Assembly (NCBI GenBank): GCA_036397035.1
Contig: DASWJS010000024.1
Span: 1 to 47,482 of the forward strand
Source of the DNA: DASWJS01 sp036397035
Lineage (GTDB): Bacteria > Actinomycetota > AC-67
Length of the DNA: 47,482 nucleotides
Direction: 5' to 3'
The first letter of the stretch is position 1. Every line of letters begins with the position of its first letter. The notes under the pieces were generated by a model. It was not told the origin of the DNA. It saw only the letters and a list, made by a program, of their open reading frames with translations, and ran no database searches. A program made the position numbers and the translations under genes. Below are positions 31,668 to 40,955 of this stretch, piece after piece.

Positions 31668-32528
31668 ATGAACGACGTGGTCTGGGCGCGAGGCCGGCTC
31701 CCCGTGAGCGAGCGCACGCTCGTCATGGGGATCGTCAACGTCACGCCCGACTCGTTCAGCGACGGCGGCTCGTTCCTCGACTCCGCCGCCGCGATCGAGC
31801 ACGGCCTGTCCATGGTCGAGCAGGGCGCCGACGTTCTCGACGTCGGCGGTGAGTCCACGCGCCCCGGCGCCGAGCCGGTCCCGGAAGCCGAGGAGATCAG
31901 ACGCGTCGTCCCGGTGATCGAGGGCTTGTCCCAAGCGTTGTCAGGGTCCGCGTCGGTCCCGATCAGCATCGACACGACGAAATCCGCGGTTGCGCGCGCG
32001 GCGCTGGCCGCGGGCGCGAGCATCGTGAACGACGTCGGCGCCGCGCGCGCCGACCCCGCCATGCTCGACCTCGTCGCCGAGCGCGAGGTGCCGATCGTGC
32101 TGATGCACATGCAGGGCGAGCCGCGCACCATGCAAGCGAACCCCACCTACGGCGACGTCGTGGCCGACGTCAAGGCCTTCCTGGCCGGTCGCGCCCGGGC
32201 CGCGGTCGAGGCCGGCGTCCCGGCCGGCCGGATCCTGGTCGACCCCGGCTTCGGATTCGGCAAGACGCTCGAGCACAACCTCACGCTGCTTCGCCGCCTC
32301 GGCGAGCTGACCGACCTCGGCTACCCGGTCCTGGTCGGCACGTCGCGCAAGTCGTTCATCGGGGCGGCGCTCGACCTCCCCGTCGAGGACCGCCTGGAAG
32401 GGACGGCGGCCACGGTGGCGCTCGCCGTCGCGAACGGGGCCTCCGTCGTGCGGGTCCACGATTGCGGGCCGATGCGCCGCATCGCGGGTATGGTGGATGC
32501 CGTCATGCGCGGGGAGCTGGGACGGTGA
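31668..32528 (+). CDS. folP: Dihydropteroate synthase
   Basis: A 286-residue TIM-barrel enzyme joining 6-hydroxymethyl-7,8-dihydropterin pyrophosphate to p-aminobenzoate, the sulfonamide target. Signature 1 MGIVNVTPDSFSDGG and signature 2 VGGESTRPGA are exact; SIDTTKSAVARAAL, IVNDVGAARADP, VLMHMQG, DPGFGFGKTLEHN and VGTSRKSFIG complete the active site. The stop overlaps folB by 4 bases (GTGA), so the two are co-translated. Confidence 0.96.
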   Translation: MNDVVWARGRLPVSERTLVMGIVNVTPDSFSDGGSFLDSAAAIEHGLSMVEQGADVLDVGGESTRPGAEPVPEAEEIRRVVPVIEGLSQALSGSASVPISIDTTKSAVARAALAAGASIVNDVGAARADPAMLDLVAEREVPIVLMHMQGEPRTMQANPTYGDVVADVKAFLAGRARAAVEAGVPAGRILVDPGFGFGKTLEHNLTLLRRLGELTDLGYPVLVGTSRKSFIGAALDLPVEDRLEGTAATVALAVANGASVVRVHDCGPMRRIAGMVDAVMRGELGR

Positions 32529-32911
32529 ACGGTCAGGATCTGATCGAGATCCGCGGCTTGAAGGTCGCCGGGCACATCGGCGTGACCGCGGACGAACGCC
32601 AGTACGAGCAGCCGCTGCTCATCAGCGTCGCGGCGCGGGTCGACACGCGCGCGGCGTCGGCGACCGACGACCTCAGCGCGACGCTGGACTACGAGGACCT
32701 CATCCGCCAGATCTCCAAGATCTGCGCCACCGAGGAGTACAAGCTGGTCGAGTCGCTCGCCGAGAGCGTGGCGCGCCACACGCTCGAGCACGTGATGGTG
32801 GCGGAGGTTTGGGTTCGCATCGCCAAGCCGAAGGCGCCGCTGTCCGAGGACGTCGACGAAGTCGCCGTCGAGATCACCCGCTCGCGGGAGGACTTCGGCA
32901 TCGACCGATGA
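32525..32911 (+). CDS. folB: Dihydroneopterin aldolase
   Basis: A 128-residue enzyme (FolB) that cleaves dihydroneopterin to 6-hydroxymethyl-dihydropterin and glycolaldehyde. Family marks: GHIGVTADERQYEQPLLISV (with the conserved Glu), TLDYEDLIRQI and VESLAESVARHTL, and the C-terminal EVWVRIAKPKAPL with the catalytic Lys. GTG start within the folP stop, and its own stop overlaps folK by 4 bases (ATGA). The gene is the usual middle member of folP-folB-folK. Confidence 0.93.
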   Translation: MNGQDLIEIRGLKVAGHIGVTADERQYEQPLLISVAARVDTRAASATDDLSATLDYEDLIRQISKICATEEYKLVESLAESVARHTLEHVMVAEVWVRIAKPKAPLSEDVDEVAVEITRSREDFGIDR

Positions 32912-33342
32912 CCGTCGCCTATCTCGGGCTCGGGTCGAACCTCGGAGACCGCGCGGCGATGCTGCTCCAGGCGATCGAGGCGCTCGACTGGGGCGAGGTG
33001 CGCGTGACCGCGCGGTCCTCCGTCCACGAGACCGAGCCCGTCGGCGGCCCGCCCGGCCAGCCGATGTTCCTGAACCAGGTGATCGAGGTGGAAACGACGC
33101 TCGGTCCGCGCGCGCTGCTCGAGCGCTGCCAAGCCGTCGAGTCGGCGCTCGGCCGCAGGCGCGACCCCGGCGTGCGCTGGGGCCCGCGCACGATCGACGT
33201 GGACATCCTGCTCTACGGCAGCGAGCAGATCGACGAGCCCGGCCTCACGATTCCCCACCCGCTGATGACCGAGCGCTCTTTCGTCATGGGGCCCCTCGCC
33301 GAGATCGCCCCGGACCTGACCGCCCGGCTTCGCCCCGATTAG
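32908..33342 (+). CDS. folK: 2-Amino-4-hydroxy-6-hydroxymethyldihydropteridine pyrophosphokinase
   Basis: A 144-residue HPPK that transfers pyrophosphate from ATP to 6-hydroxymethyl-dihydropterin. AYLGLGSNLGDR starts the fold, QPMFLNQVIEVETTL follows, then the signature RWGPRTIDVDILLYG with Mg2+-binding aspartates and IPHPLMTERSFVMGPLAEIAPD. The length is slightly short but complete. It closes the tightly overlapping folP-folB-folK set; a 91-base gap with a possible promoter and near-palindrome separates it from the next gene. Confidence 0.94.
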   Translation: MTVAYLGLGSNLGDRAAMLLQAIEALDWGEVRVTARSSVHETEPVGGPPGQPMFLNQVIEVETTLGPRALLERCQAVESALGRRRDPGVRWGPRTIDVDILLYGSEQIDEPGLTIPHPLMTERSFVMGPLAEIAPDLTARLRPD

Positions 33343-33366
33343 GAGCGAGCGCCGCGAGGCTCGGAG

Positions 33367-33394
33367 GGTCCGATCCGGCTAGGATGGATCGACC
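33367..33394. promoter_or_regulatory. Near-palindrome around a TAGGAT -10 box upstream of the DUF2520 gene
   Basis: GGTCCGATCC and GGATCGACC (one base shorter) flank TAGGAT (33380-33385). The gene starts at TTG 33434 with ribosome-binding site GGAAGGA at 33421-33427. This is a plausible regulated promoter for the pantothenate part of the block. Confidence 0.3.
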
Positions 33395-33433
33395 GAACGG
33401 TACCCAAACGGGACTGGAACGGAAGGATCGACG

Positions 33434-34252
33434 TTGACGACGGTTCAGCGGTCTTCGGCCGCAACAGACTCCCTTCCTTCGCCGCCCGCGCGGCCCTACG
33501 ACGTCGTGGTGCTCGGGGCGGGGCGCGTCGGAGGCTCGTACGCGCGGGCGCTCGAGCGCGCGGGTCACACCATCACAGCGGAGCTGCACCGCGGCGACGA
33601 CCCGTCGCCGATCGCGCTGGCCGACGTCGTGGTGATCGCCGTGCCCGACGACGTCCTCGGCGAAGCGGCCGGGCTCGTCCTGCGGCTCGCGCGCGCCGGC
33701 TCGGTCGTCGTTCACACGTGCGGGCTCGCCGGGATCGAGCCGCTGGCAGACGTCGGTCCGCTCGTTGCGGCCGTGCATCCCGCGGCGCCGATCGCCTCCA
33801 ACGACCAGTCGCTCGACGGCGTGGTCTTCGGCGTCACCTGTCCGCCCGCGCTTCAGGACTGGGTGAGCGCGTTCGTCGCCGACCTCGGGGGCACGTGCGT
33901 GTTCATCGGCGAGCACGACCGGCCCCTGTACCACGCGGCGCTCGTCATGGCGTCGAACTTCCCGGTGGCGCTGGCCGGCGACGCGGCGGAGGCGGTCGGG
34001 GACCACGGCGTGCTGGTGCCGCTCATGCGCGCGATGGTCGACAACATCGCCGCGCTCGGGCCCGACGCGGCGCTCACCGGGCCGATCGCGCGCGGCGACG
34101 TGGGGACGGTTCGCGCGCACCTGGCGGCGCTGCCGGACCACCTCAGGGACGTGTACGTGGCGTGCGCGCGGCGGACGCTCGCGCGCGCCCGTAGCGCGCG
34201 GCACATCACTGCCGGGCAAGCCGCCGCGATCGAGGAGGCGCTCGGACCGTGA
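33434..34252 (+). CDS. Rossmann-fold/DUF2520 oxidoreductase-like protein (Rv3603c-like)
   Basis: A 272-residue protein. After a 21-residue Ser/Pro-rich leader comes a dinucleotide-binding fold (VVVLGAGRVGGSYARAL), VVIAVPDDVLGEAA and a His-containing VAAVHPAAPIAS, then a helical C-terminal DUF2520 domain (ALVMASNFPVALAGDAAEAVG; TGPIARGDVGTVRAHLAAL). The layout is that of 6-phosphogluconate-dehydrogenase-like or ketopantoate-reductase-like enzymes. It overlaps panC by 4 bases (GTGA) and neighbours panD and coaX, so a role in pantothenate metabolism, possibly the missing ketopantoate reductase step, is a fair guess but unproven. The TTG start is supported by GGAAGGA six bases upstream. Confidence 0.8.
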   Translation: MTTVQRSSAATDSLPSPPARPYDVVVLGAGRVGGSYARALERAGHTITAELHRGDDPSPIALADVVVIAVPDDVLGEAAGLVLRLARAGSVVVHTCGLAGIEPLADVGPLVAAVHPAAPIASNDQSLDGVVFGVTCPPALQDWVSAFVADLGGTCVFIGEHDRPLYHAALVMASNFPVALAGDAAEAVGDHGVLVPLMRAMVDNIAALGPDAALTGPIARGDVGTVRAHLAALPDHLRDVYVACARRTLARARSARHITAGQAAAIEEALGP

Positions 34253-35121
34253 GGGTGCTCGCCACGATCGCAGAGACGCGCGCGGCGCTCGACAAGGAGC
34301 GCGAGGCGGGGCGCACGGTCGGCTTCGTGCCCACGATGGGCTTCCTGCACGAGGGGCACCTGTCGCTCGTGCGGCGCGCGCGGGCGGAGAACGACGTCGT
34401 GCTCGTCAGCATCTTCGTGAACCCCTTGCAGTTCGGTCCGTCCGAGGACCTCGCAGCCTATCCGCGCGACCTCGATCGTGACCTGGCGCTGCTGGAGCCC
34501 GGCGCCGACGTCGTCTTCCACCCGAGCGTCGAGGAGATGTACCCCGAGGGCGCGGGGACCACGCGCGTCACCGTCGGCGAGATCGGATCGCGCCTGTGCG
34601 GAGCGAACCGCCCAGGCCACTTCGACGGCGTCGCGACCGTGGTCGCCAAGCTCTACAACGTCGCCGGGCCGAGCCGTGTCTACTTCGGGCAGAAGGACGC
34701 CCAGCAGCTCGTGATCCTGCGGCGGCTCGCCCGCGACCTGGACTTCCCCGTCGAAGTGATCGGGTGCCCGATCGTCCGGGAGGCCGACGGCTTGGCCGTG
34801 TCGAGCCGCAACGTCTACCTGGACGCCGGCGAGCGGCGAGCCGCGACCGTGCTCTTCAAGGCTCTCCAGCAGGCCGCCGACATCGTGAGCAGGGGTGAGC
34901 GGGAAGGGCGTCGAATCAGTGAAGCCATGGCGGCGACCATCGCCGCCGAACCGCGGGCCCGGCTGGACTACGCGGCGTGCGTCGATCCGGGTACGCTCGC
35001 CGATCTCGACCGGGTCGATGGCGAGGCGTTGCTCGCGGTTGCGGCGTGGGTGGGCAAGGCCAGGTTGATCGACAACCAGACGGTGACCGCGCAAGCGGCA
35101 TCGATCGAAGGGAGCCGATGA
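34249..35121 (+). CDS. panC: Pantothenate synthetase
   Basis: A 290-residue ATP-dependent ligase joining pantoate and beta-alanine. VGFVPTMGFLHEGHLSLV holds the HxGH motif (His34, His37) for ATP; FVNPLQFGPSEDLAAYPRD, GANRPGHFDGVATVVAKL, VYFGQKDAQQLVILRR and VREADGLAVSSRNVYL follow in order. The start GTG lies in the stop of the DUF2520 gene (4-base overlap). Its stop overlaps panD, giving matched supply of synthetase and beta-alanine producer. Confidence 0.96.
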   Translation: MRVLATIAETRAALDKEREAGRTVGFVPTMGFLHEGHLSLVRRARAENDVVLVSIFVNPLQFGPSEDLAAYPRDLDRDLALLEPGADVVFHPSVEEMYPEGAGTTRVTVGEIGSRLCGANRPGHFDGVATVVAKLYNVAGPSRVYFGQKDAQQLVILRRLARDLDFPVEVIGCPIVREADGLAVSSRNVYLDAGERRAATVLFKALQQAADIVSRGEREGRRISEAMAATIAAEPRARLDYAACVDPGTLADLDRVDGEALLAVAAWVGKARLIDNQTVTAQAASIEGSR

Positions 35122-35504
35122 TGATCCGCACCATGATGAAGTCGAAGATCCACCGAGCCACCGTCACCGAGGCCGATGTGGATTACGTCGGAAGCATCAC
35201 GATCGACACCGATCTGATGAAGGCCGCCGACCTGCTCCCGCACGAGAAGGTGCAGATCGCCGACATCACCAACGGCGTGCGCCTGGAGACCTACGTGATC
35301 GAGGGGGAGGCCGGCTCGGGCGTCATCGGCATCAACGGCGCCGCCGCGAAGCTCGTGAACGAGGGCGACCTCGTGCTCGTCATCTCCTACGCGCAGATGA
35401 CCGACGCGGAGGCGCGGGCCCACCGGCCCACCGTCGTGTTCGTGGACGAGCGCAACCGGATCACCTCGATCGGCACCGAGGCGCACGGACCCGTTCGGTT
35501 GTGA
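35121..35504 (+). CDS. panD: Aspartate 1-decarboxylase precursor
   Basis: A 127-residue pyruvoyl enzyme that makes beta-alanine from aspartate. The self-cleavage site Gly24-Ser25 (DYVGSITID) is intact. MMKSKIHRATVTEADV precedes and NGVRLETYVIEGEAGSGVIGINGAAA and GDLVLVISYAQM follow. There are two adjacent ATGs (35118, 35121). The second is chosen because it reproduces the usual Gly24-Ser25 numbering and has GGGAG 7 bases upstream. It overlaps panC by one base and nadC by 4. Confidence 0.95.
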   Translation: MIRTMMKSKIHRATVTEADVDYVGSITIDTDLMKAADLLPHEKVQIADITNGVRLETYVIEGEAGSGVIGINGAAAKLVNEGDLVLVISYAQMTDAEARAHRPTVVFVDERNRITSIGTEAHGPVRL

Positions 35505-36313
35505 CCGAGCACCTGCGCGACCTGGTCCGGCGCGCGCTCGACGAGGACCGAGCCGGCGACGACGTGACGTCGCGCGCGACCATCCCCGCCTCGCTGACCG
35601 GTAGCGCACGCCTCGTAGCGAACGAGCCGTGCGTCGTCGCGGGGCTCGACGTCTTCGAGGCCTGCTTCACCGAGCTGGACCCGTCGGTGCGCGTTCGCGC
35701 CGCCGTCAAGGACGGCGACCCGGCCGAACCCGGTGACGAGCTGGCGGTGGTCGAAGGCCCCCTCAGGTCGATCCTCGCCGCCGAGCGCACCGCGCTGAAC
35801 TTCGTGCAGCGGCTGTGCGGCATCGCGACGCTGACGCGCGCGTTCGTCGCGCGCGCAGGCCGCGTCACGATCCTCGACACGCGCAAGACCACACCCGGCC
35901 TGCGCGCGCTGGAGAAGGCGGCGGTCGCGGCGGGCGGCGGCTCGAACCACCGCATGGACCTCGCCAGCGCGATCCTGGTCAAGGACAACCACGTCGCCGC
36001 GGCGGGCGGCATCGGCCCGGCCGTCGCAGCCGCGAAGGCGAGCGGGCTGCCGGTCGAGGTCGAGTGCGACACGCCCGACCAGGTGCGCGAGGCCCTCGGC
36101 GCCGGCGCGGACGCGATTCTGCTCGACAACATGACGGTCGAGACGCTGAGGCAAGCCGCCGAGCTGGTCGGCGGGCGGGCGCGCACTGAGGCCTCGGGCG
36201 GCGTCACGCTGGATACCGTCGCCGCGATCGCCGGCACCGGAGTCGACGCGATCAGCGTGGGCGCGCTCACGCACTCCGCGCGCGCGATCGACGTGAGCCT
36301 CGAGGTGCCGTGA
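35501..36313 (+). CDS. nadC: Nicotinate-nucleotide pyrophosphorylase (quinolinate phosphoribosyltransferase)
   Basis: A 270-residue enzyme that forms nicotinate mononucleotide from quinolinate and PRPP in de novo NAD synthesis. DDVTSRATIP, LNFVQRLCGIATLT, ILDTRKTTPGLR, GGGSNHRMDLASAILVKDNH and the C-terminal EASGGVTLDTV are all present. GTG start overlaps the panD stop by 4 bases. In mycobacteria nadC sits with nadA and nadB elsewhere. Here it is placed between panD and coaX without nadA/nadB in the window, tying NAD and CoA precursor synthesis in one transcript. Confidence 0.95.
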   Translation: MTEHLRDLVRRALDEDRAGDDVTSRATIPASLTGSARLVANEPCVVAGLDVFEACFTELDPSVRVRAAVKDGDPAEPGDELAVVEGPLRSILAAERTALNFVQRLCGIATLTRAFVARAGRVTILDTRKTTPGLRALEKAAVAAGGGSNHRMDLASAILVKDNHVAAAGGIGPAVAAAKASGLPVEVECDTPDQVREALGAGADAILLDNMTVETLRQAAELVGGRARTEASGGVTLDTVAAIAGTGVDAISVGALTHSARAIDVSLEVP

Positions 36314-37089
36314 TGCTGCTCGCGGTGGACGCCGGCAACACGCAGACGAACATCGGCTTGTTCGAACGTGGCGACCTCCAGCAGCACTGGAGCGTGCAGA
36401 CGCTCGCCGACCGGACGGCCGACGAGCACGCGCTGGTCTTCAAGGGGCTGCTGGAGCAGGTCGGGCTCTCGTTCAGCCGCAACGTGACCGGCGTCGTCCT
36501 GTCGAGCGTCGTCCCGCGCGTGACGCAGGCGCTGCGCGAGATGGTCGAGCGCTACTTCCACTTCGAGCCCGTGGTCGTCGGCCCGGGCGTGCGAACCGGC
36601 ATGCCGATCGTCACCGACAACCCGCGCGAGGTCGGCACCGACCGGGTCGTGAACGCCATCGCCGCCCACGAGCGATACGGCGGACCCTGCATCGCGGTCG
36701 GCATCGGGACCGCGACGACGTTCGGCGCGGTGAGCGACAGGGGCGAGTTCCTCGGCGGCGCCATCGCGCCGGGCATGCAAGTGTCGACGAACGCGCTCGT
36801 CGCCTCGACCGCGCAGCTTCGCAACATCGAGTTCGCCGCGCCCCGGTCCGTCATCGGCAAGACCACCGTCGAGTCGATCCAGGCCGGCGTGGTCTTCGGC
36901 CACGCGGGGATGATCGACGCCATCGTCGAGCGCATGCGCGACGACCTCGGCGCGAGCGCGCCGGTGGTCGCGACGGGAGGGTTGGCCCCCGTCGTCGTGC
37001 CCCTGTGCAAGACGATCGACCACCACGAGCCGTGGCTGTCGCTGGAGGGCCTCCAGATCATCTTCGAGCGCAACGCGCGCGCCGACTGA
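36313..37089 (+). CDS. coaX: Type III pantothenate kinase
   Basis: A 258-residue kinase catalysing the first step of CoA synthesis; type III enzymes are not feedback inhibited by CoA. The ASKHA fold motifs are LLAVDAGNTQTNIGLF (phosphate 1), VVLSSVVPRVT, the pantothenate site VGTDRVVNAIAAHERYG, phosphate 2 VGIGTATTFGAV and IAPGMQVS. ATG 36313 overlaps the nadC stop by one base (TGATG); GTG 36310 is an alternative. As the last gene of the cofactor block it is followed by a 65-base gap and the toxin-antitoxin pair. Confidence 0.94.
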   Translation: MLLAVDAGNTQTNIGLFERGDLQQHWSVQTLADRTADEHALVFKGLLEQVGLSFSRNVTGVVLSSVVPRVTQALREMVERYFHFEPVVVGPGVRTGMPIVTDNPREVGTDRVVNAIAAHERYGGPCIAVGIGTATTFGAVSDRGEFLGGAIAPGMQVSTNALVASTAQLRNIEFAAPRSVIGKTTVESIQAGVVFGHAGMIDAIVERMRDDLGASAPVVATGGLAPVVVPLCKTIDHHEPWLSLEGLQIIFERNARAD

Positions 37090-37121
37090 CACGCCCGCGC
37101 CCATCGTCCGGCCCGGGCGGA

Positions 37122-37148
37122 TTGTGACTACTTTGGGCGTGGTATAGT
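37122..37148 (+). promoter_or_regulatory. Promoter of the toxin-antitoxin pair with operator-like direct repeats
   Basis: TTGTGA (37122-37127) and TATAGT (37143-37148) are 15 bases apart. The ATG at 37155 follows TATAGT by only 6 bases, so the transcript is probably leaderless. GTGACTAC (37124-37131) and GTGACCAC (37147-37154) are direct repeats overlapping both promoter boxes, as expected of autoregulatory sites. Confidence 0.55.
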
Positions 37149-37154
37149 GACCAC

Positions 37155-37412
37155 ATGGATGTCGGCGTGCGGGAACTCAAGGCCAAGCTGTCCGAGTACC
37201 TGGACCGGGCGGAGAAGGGCCAGGTCATCCGGGTCACAGACCGAGGACGGCCGAAGGTCCAAATCGTGCCGCTCGACCATCGGGGCCTGATCGAGAAGGG
37301 GATCGCCGAGGGCTGGATCAAGCCTGGGGGGCCGATGCCGCCGAAGCGACGTCCTCGCGTGAAGAGCATCCGACCCAGCCACGAGGTGCTGGACGAGGAT
37401 CGCGGGGAGTGA
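37155..37412 (+). CDS. Phd/YefM-type (VapB-like) antitoxin
   Basis: An 85-residue antitoxin. Residues 1-45 (MDVGVRELKAKLSEYLDRAEKG, IRVTDRGRPKVQIVPL) form the prevent-host-death DNA-binding fold; the Pro/Arg/Lys-rich C terminus (GGPMPPKRRPRVKS) is the toxin-wrapping part, disordered until bound. Its stop overlaps the toxin start by 4 bases (GTGA), ensuring antitoxin is made first. Direct repeats in the promoter suggest autorepression. The pair interrupts the coaX-lysS interval, which in relatives lacks it, so it may have been acquired; base composition is slightly less GC-rich than neighbours. Confidence 0.88.
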   Translation: MDVGVRELKAKLSEYLDRAEKGQVIRVTDRGRPKVQIVPLDHRGLIEKGIAEGWIKPGGPMPPKRRPRVKSIRPSHEVLDEDRGE

Positions 37413-37813
37413 GCCTGTTCGTCGACTCCAGCGCTCTGCTGAAGTTGTACCTGGACGAGCCCGAGCGCGATCAGTTCAACGCGATCCTCGAAGCGGACGC
37501 CGAGTGGGTGACGGCTCGCATCACGCGAGTCGAGGTGCGTCGAGCAATCACGCGAATGGTGACCCGGCGTGACCGGCGTCGCGTCATCGACGCGTTCGAA
37601 TCCGACTGGCGCGACGTCAATCTCGTCGAACTGACCGCGCCGGTGGTCGATCGAGCGGTAGCCCTGGCCGAGGGTCATGGCGTCCGCACCCTCGATGCGC
37701 TCCAACTTGCCGCAGCCGATCTCGTCGGTCGAGGCGCCTTCCCGTTCGTGACCTTCGACCAGCGCCAAGCCCGCGTCGCGCGCGACCTCGGGTGGCTCGT
37801 CCTCGGCGCGTAG
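37409..37813 (+). CDS. PIN-domain ribonuclease toxin (VapC-like)
   Basis: A 134-residue PIN-domain endoribonuclease. The four metal-binding acidic residues are visible: Asp6 (LFVDSSALLKLYL), Glu42 (ITRVEVRRAI), Asp96 (RTLDALQLAAA) and Asp117 (FVTFDQRQARVA). VapC toxins cut tRNA or rRNA at specific sites; the target is unknown. It is coupled to the antitoxin by a 4-base overlap. lysS follows 27 bases later with its own -10-like box. The active site looks complete, so the toxin should be functional. Confidence 0.9.
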   Translation: MSLFVDSSALLKLYLDEPERDQFNAILEADAEWVTARITRVEVRRAITRMVTRRDRRRVIDAFESDWRDVNLVELTAPVVDRAVALAEGHGVRTLDALQLAAADLVGRGAFPFVTFDQRQARVARDLGWLVLGA

Positions 37814-37824
37814 AACCGCTCCGG

Positions 37825-37830
37825 TAGGCT
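37825..37830 (+). promoter_or_regulatory. Possible -10 box (TAGGCT) of lysS
   Basis: TAGGCT ends 10 bases before the lysS ATG at 37841. No purine-rich ribosome-binding site lies between and no -35 was found. Confidence 0.3.
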
Positions 37831-37840
37831 CGCGCTGCGC

Positions 37841-39300
<1,460 letters not shown>

Positions 39301-39316
<16 letters not shown>

Positions 39317-39354
39317 GCGCGGCCCGAGGCCTGAGCGGCGCCCGAAGCCCGAGC
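39301..39354 (+). repeat. Three tandem 18-bp repeats over the lysS stop codon
   Basis: Units 39301-39318, 39319-39336 and 39337-39354 read about GCGGCCCGARGCCTGAGC; the third has three differences. In the lysS frame they encode RPEA-stop-A twice and then APEARA. The repeat duplicates the stop codon in the second unit but not the third. Its origin is probably slippage. Confidence 0.8.
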
Positions 39355-39385
39355 GAAACCGATCTGAGGCCCCCGCCGAAACCGA

Positions 39386-39391
39386 TACAGT
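39386..39391 (+). promoter_or_regulatory. Possible -10 box (TACAGT) of the DAHP synthase gene
   Basis: TACAGT ends 7 bases before the ATG at 39399, favouring that start and a leaderless transcript. Confidence 0.4.
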
Positions 39392-39398
39392 GATGGCC

Positions 39399-40739
39399 AT
39401 GGCGACGACGTGGACACCGGACGTGTGGCGGGACATGACCGCGCTCCAGCAACCCGACTGGCCCGACCCCGCCGAGGTCGAGCGGGTGGCGAAGGAGCTG
39501 CGTTCCTGGCCCCCGCTCGTGTTCGCCGGTGAGGCGCGCAACCTGCAAGACCAGCTCGCGAAGGTGGTGAACGGCGAAGCCTTCCTCCTCCAAGCCGGGG
39601 ATTGCGCCGAGTCGTTCTTCGACCACTCGGCCGACAGCGTGCGGGACCGGCTGAAGATCTTCCTGCAGATGGCGGCGATCCTGACGTACGCGGCCGGCAT
39701 GCCGATCGTGAAGGTCACGCGCATGGCCGGCCAGTTCGCCAAGCCGCGATCGTCCCCGACGGAGAGGGTAGGCGATCGAGAGATCCCCTCGTTCCGCGGT
39801 CACATCGTCAACTCCGAGTTGCCCGAGCCGGCCGCGCGCATCCCAGATCCGTCGCGCATGCTCGGCGCCTACCATCACGCCGCCGCGACGCTGAACCTGA
39901 TCCGCGCCTTCACCGAGGGCGGCTTCGCGGACCTCGCCCGCATCCACGCCTGGAACAACGAGTTCGTCGCCAGCTCTCCCCAGGGCCGTCGCTTCGAGCA
40001 GCTCGCCGGCGAGATCGACCGCGCGCTGGCCTTCATGCGCGCCGTGGGGATCGACACGGAGAACCCCGCCTTGCACCAGGTGGACCTGTGGACCTCGCAC
40101 GAGGCGCTGCTGCTCGAATACGAGGAGGCGCTGACGCGCGAAGACTCGCTGAGCGGCGACTGGTACGACTGCTCCGCGCACATGCTCTGGATCGGCGAGC
40201 GCACGCGACAGCTCGACGGCGCGCACGTTCGCTTCCTTGCCGGCGTCGCGAACCCCGTCGCGTGCAAGGTCGGACCGGGGGCGACGCCGCAGGACGTGCT
40301 GGACCTCTGTCGCGCGCTCAATCCCGATCGGGTTCCCGGACGGCTCACGCTGATCTCGCGCATGGGAGCGACCACGATCGCCGACGGGTTGCCACCGCTC
40401 CTGGAAGCCATTCGCGACGCGGGCGAGCCGGTGATCTGGGCGTGCGACCCGATGCACGGGAACACCTTCACAAGCTCAACAGGTCACAAGACGAGGCGGC
40501 TGGACGACATCGTCGCCGAGATCGACGCGTTCTTCGCGCTCCACGAGGCGGCGGGGACCCGTCCCGGCGGTATCCACCTGGAGATCACCGCGGGCGCCGT
40601 CACCGAGTGCCTCGGCGGCGGCGACGAGCTCACCGAGGCCGACCTGGACCGCGCGTACGAAACGCTCTGCGATCCCCGCTTGAACGCCCGGCAGTCCCTC
40701 GACCTCTGCTTCCACCTCGCCGAGCTGTTGACGCGCTGA
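39399..40739 (+). CDS. aroG: 3-Deoxy-D-arabino-heptulosonate 7-phosphate synthase, class II
   Basis: A 446-residue plant/mycobacterial-type DAHP synthase, which joins phosphoenolpyruvate and erythrose 4-phosphate as the entry to the shikimate pathway. Family segments: GEAFLLQAGDCAESFFDH, MPIVKVTRMAGQFAKPRSSP, SSHEALLLEYEEAL equivalent (TSHEALLLEYEEAL), RFLAGVANPVACKVGPGATP, LTLISRMGATTI, VIWACDPMHGNTF and GIHLEITAGAVTECLGG with metal ligands (Cys, His, Glu, Asp). Three in-frame starts exist (GTG 39390, ATG 39393, ATG 39399). The last is chosen because a TACAGT box lies 7 bases before it. It is compact at the N terminus compared with the Mycobacterium enzyme, which has an extra regulatory extension. 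Confidence 0.93.
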   Translation: MATTWTPDVWRDMTALQQPDWPDPAEVERVAKELRSWPPLVFAGEARNLQDQLAKVVNGEAFLLQAGDCAESFFDHSADSVRDRLKIFLQMAAILTYAAGMPIVKVTRMAGQFAKPRSSPTERVGDREIPSFRGHIVNSELPEPAARIPDPSRMLGAYHHAAATLNLIRAFTEGGFADLARIHAWNNEFVASSPQGRRFEQLAGEIDRALAFMRAVGIDTENPALHQVDLWTSHEALLLEYEEALTREDSLSGDWYDCSAHMLWIGERTRQLDGAHVRFLAGVANPVACKVGPGATPQDVLDLCRALNPDRVPGRLTLISRMGATTIADGLPPLLEAIRDAGEPVIWACDPMHGNTFTSSTGHKTRRLDDIVAEIDAFFALHEAAGTRPGGIHLEITAGAVTECLGGGDELTEADLDRAYETLCDPRLNARQSLDLCFHLAELLTR

Positions 40740-40823
40740 CCTCGCAATCCGCGCGAACCGGGGCGAAGGATTCCGCCGCCGAACTCGGGACCAAAACCCT
40801 AGGTCTTCGCATCGGCTCGCGCG

Positions 40824-40829
40824 TATACT
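40824..40829 (+). promoter_or_regulatory. Upstream -10 box (TATACT) in the clpC leader region
   Basis: TATACT about 170 bases before clpC. No good -35. Together with a second TATACT at 40956 it suggests two start points. Confidence 0.4.
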
Positions 40830-40845
40830 CGGCAGCAGGTTTGGA

Positions 40846-40872
40846 GGGGGCCGCCGTTGTGAGGCGGCCTCC
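40846..40872 (+). other. Hairpin in the aroG-clpC intergenic region
   Basis: GGGGGCCGCC (40846-40855) pairs with GGCGGCCTCC (40863-40872) through a 7-base loop, with one G-U. It lies between the two TATACT boxes. It could be an aroG terminator without U-tract or a structured leader of clpC. Confidence 0.45.
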
Positions 40873-40955
40873 CGGCGTTCCGAGCGGGAAGTTCGTGCGG
40901 TCGGGAAGCGTTTCTACCGGGAAGGACGAGGGCAAGGCGGGAACATCCCGGGGGA

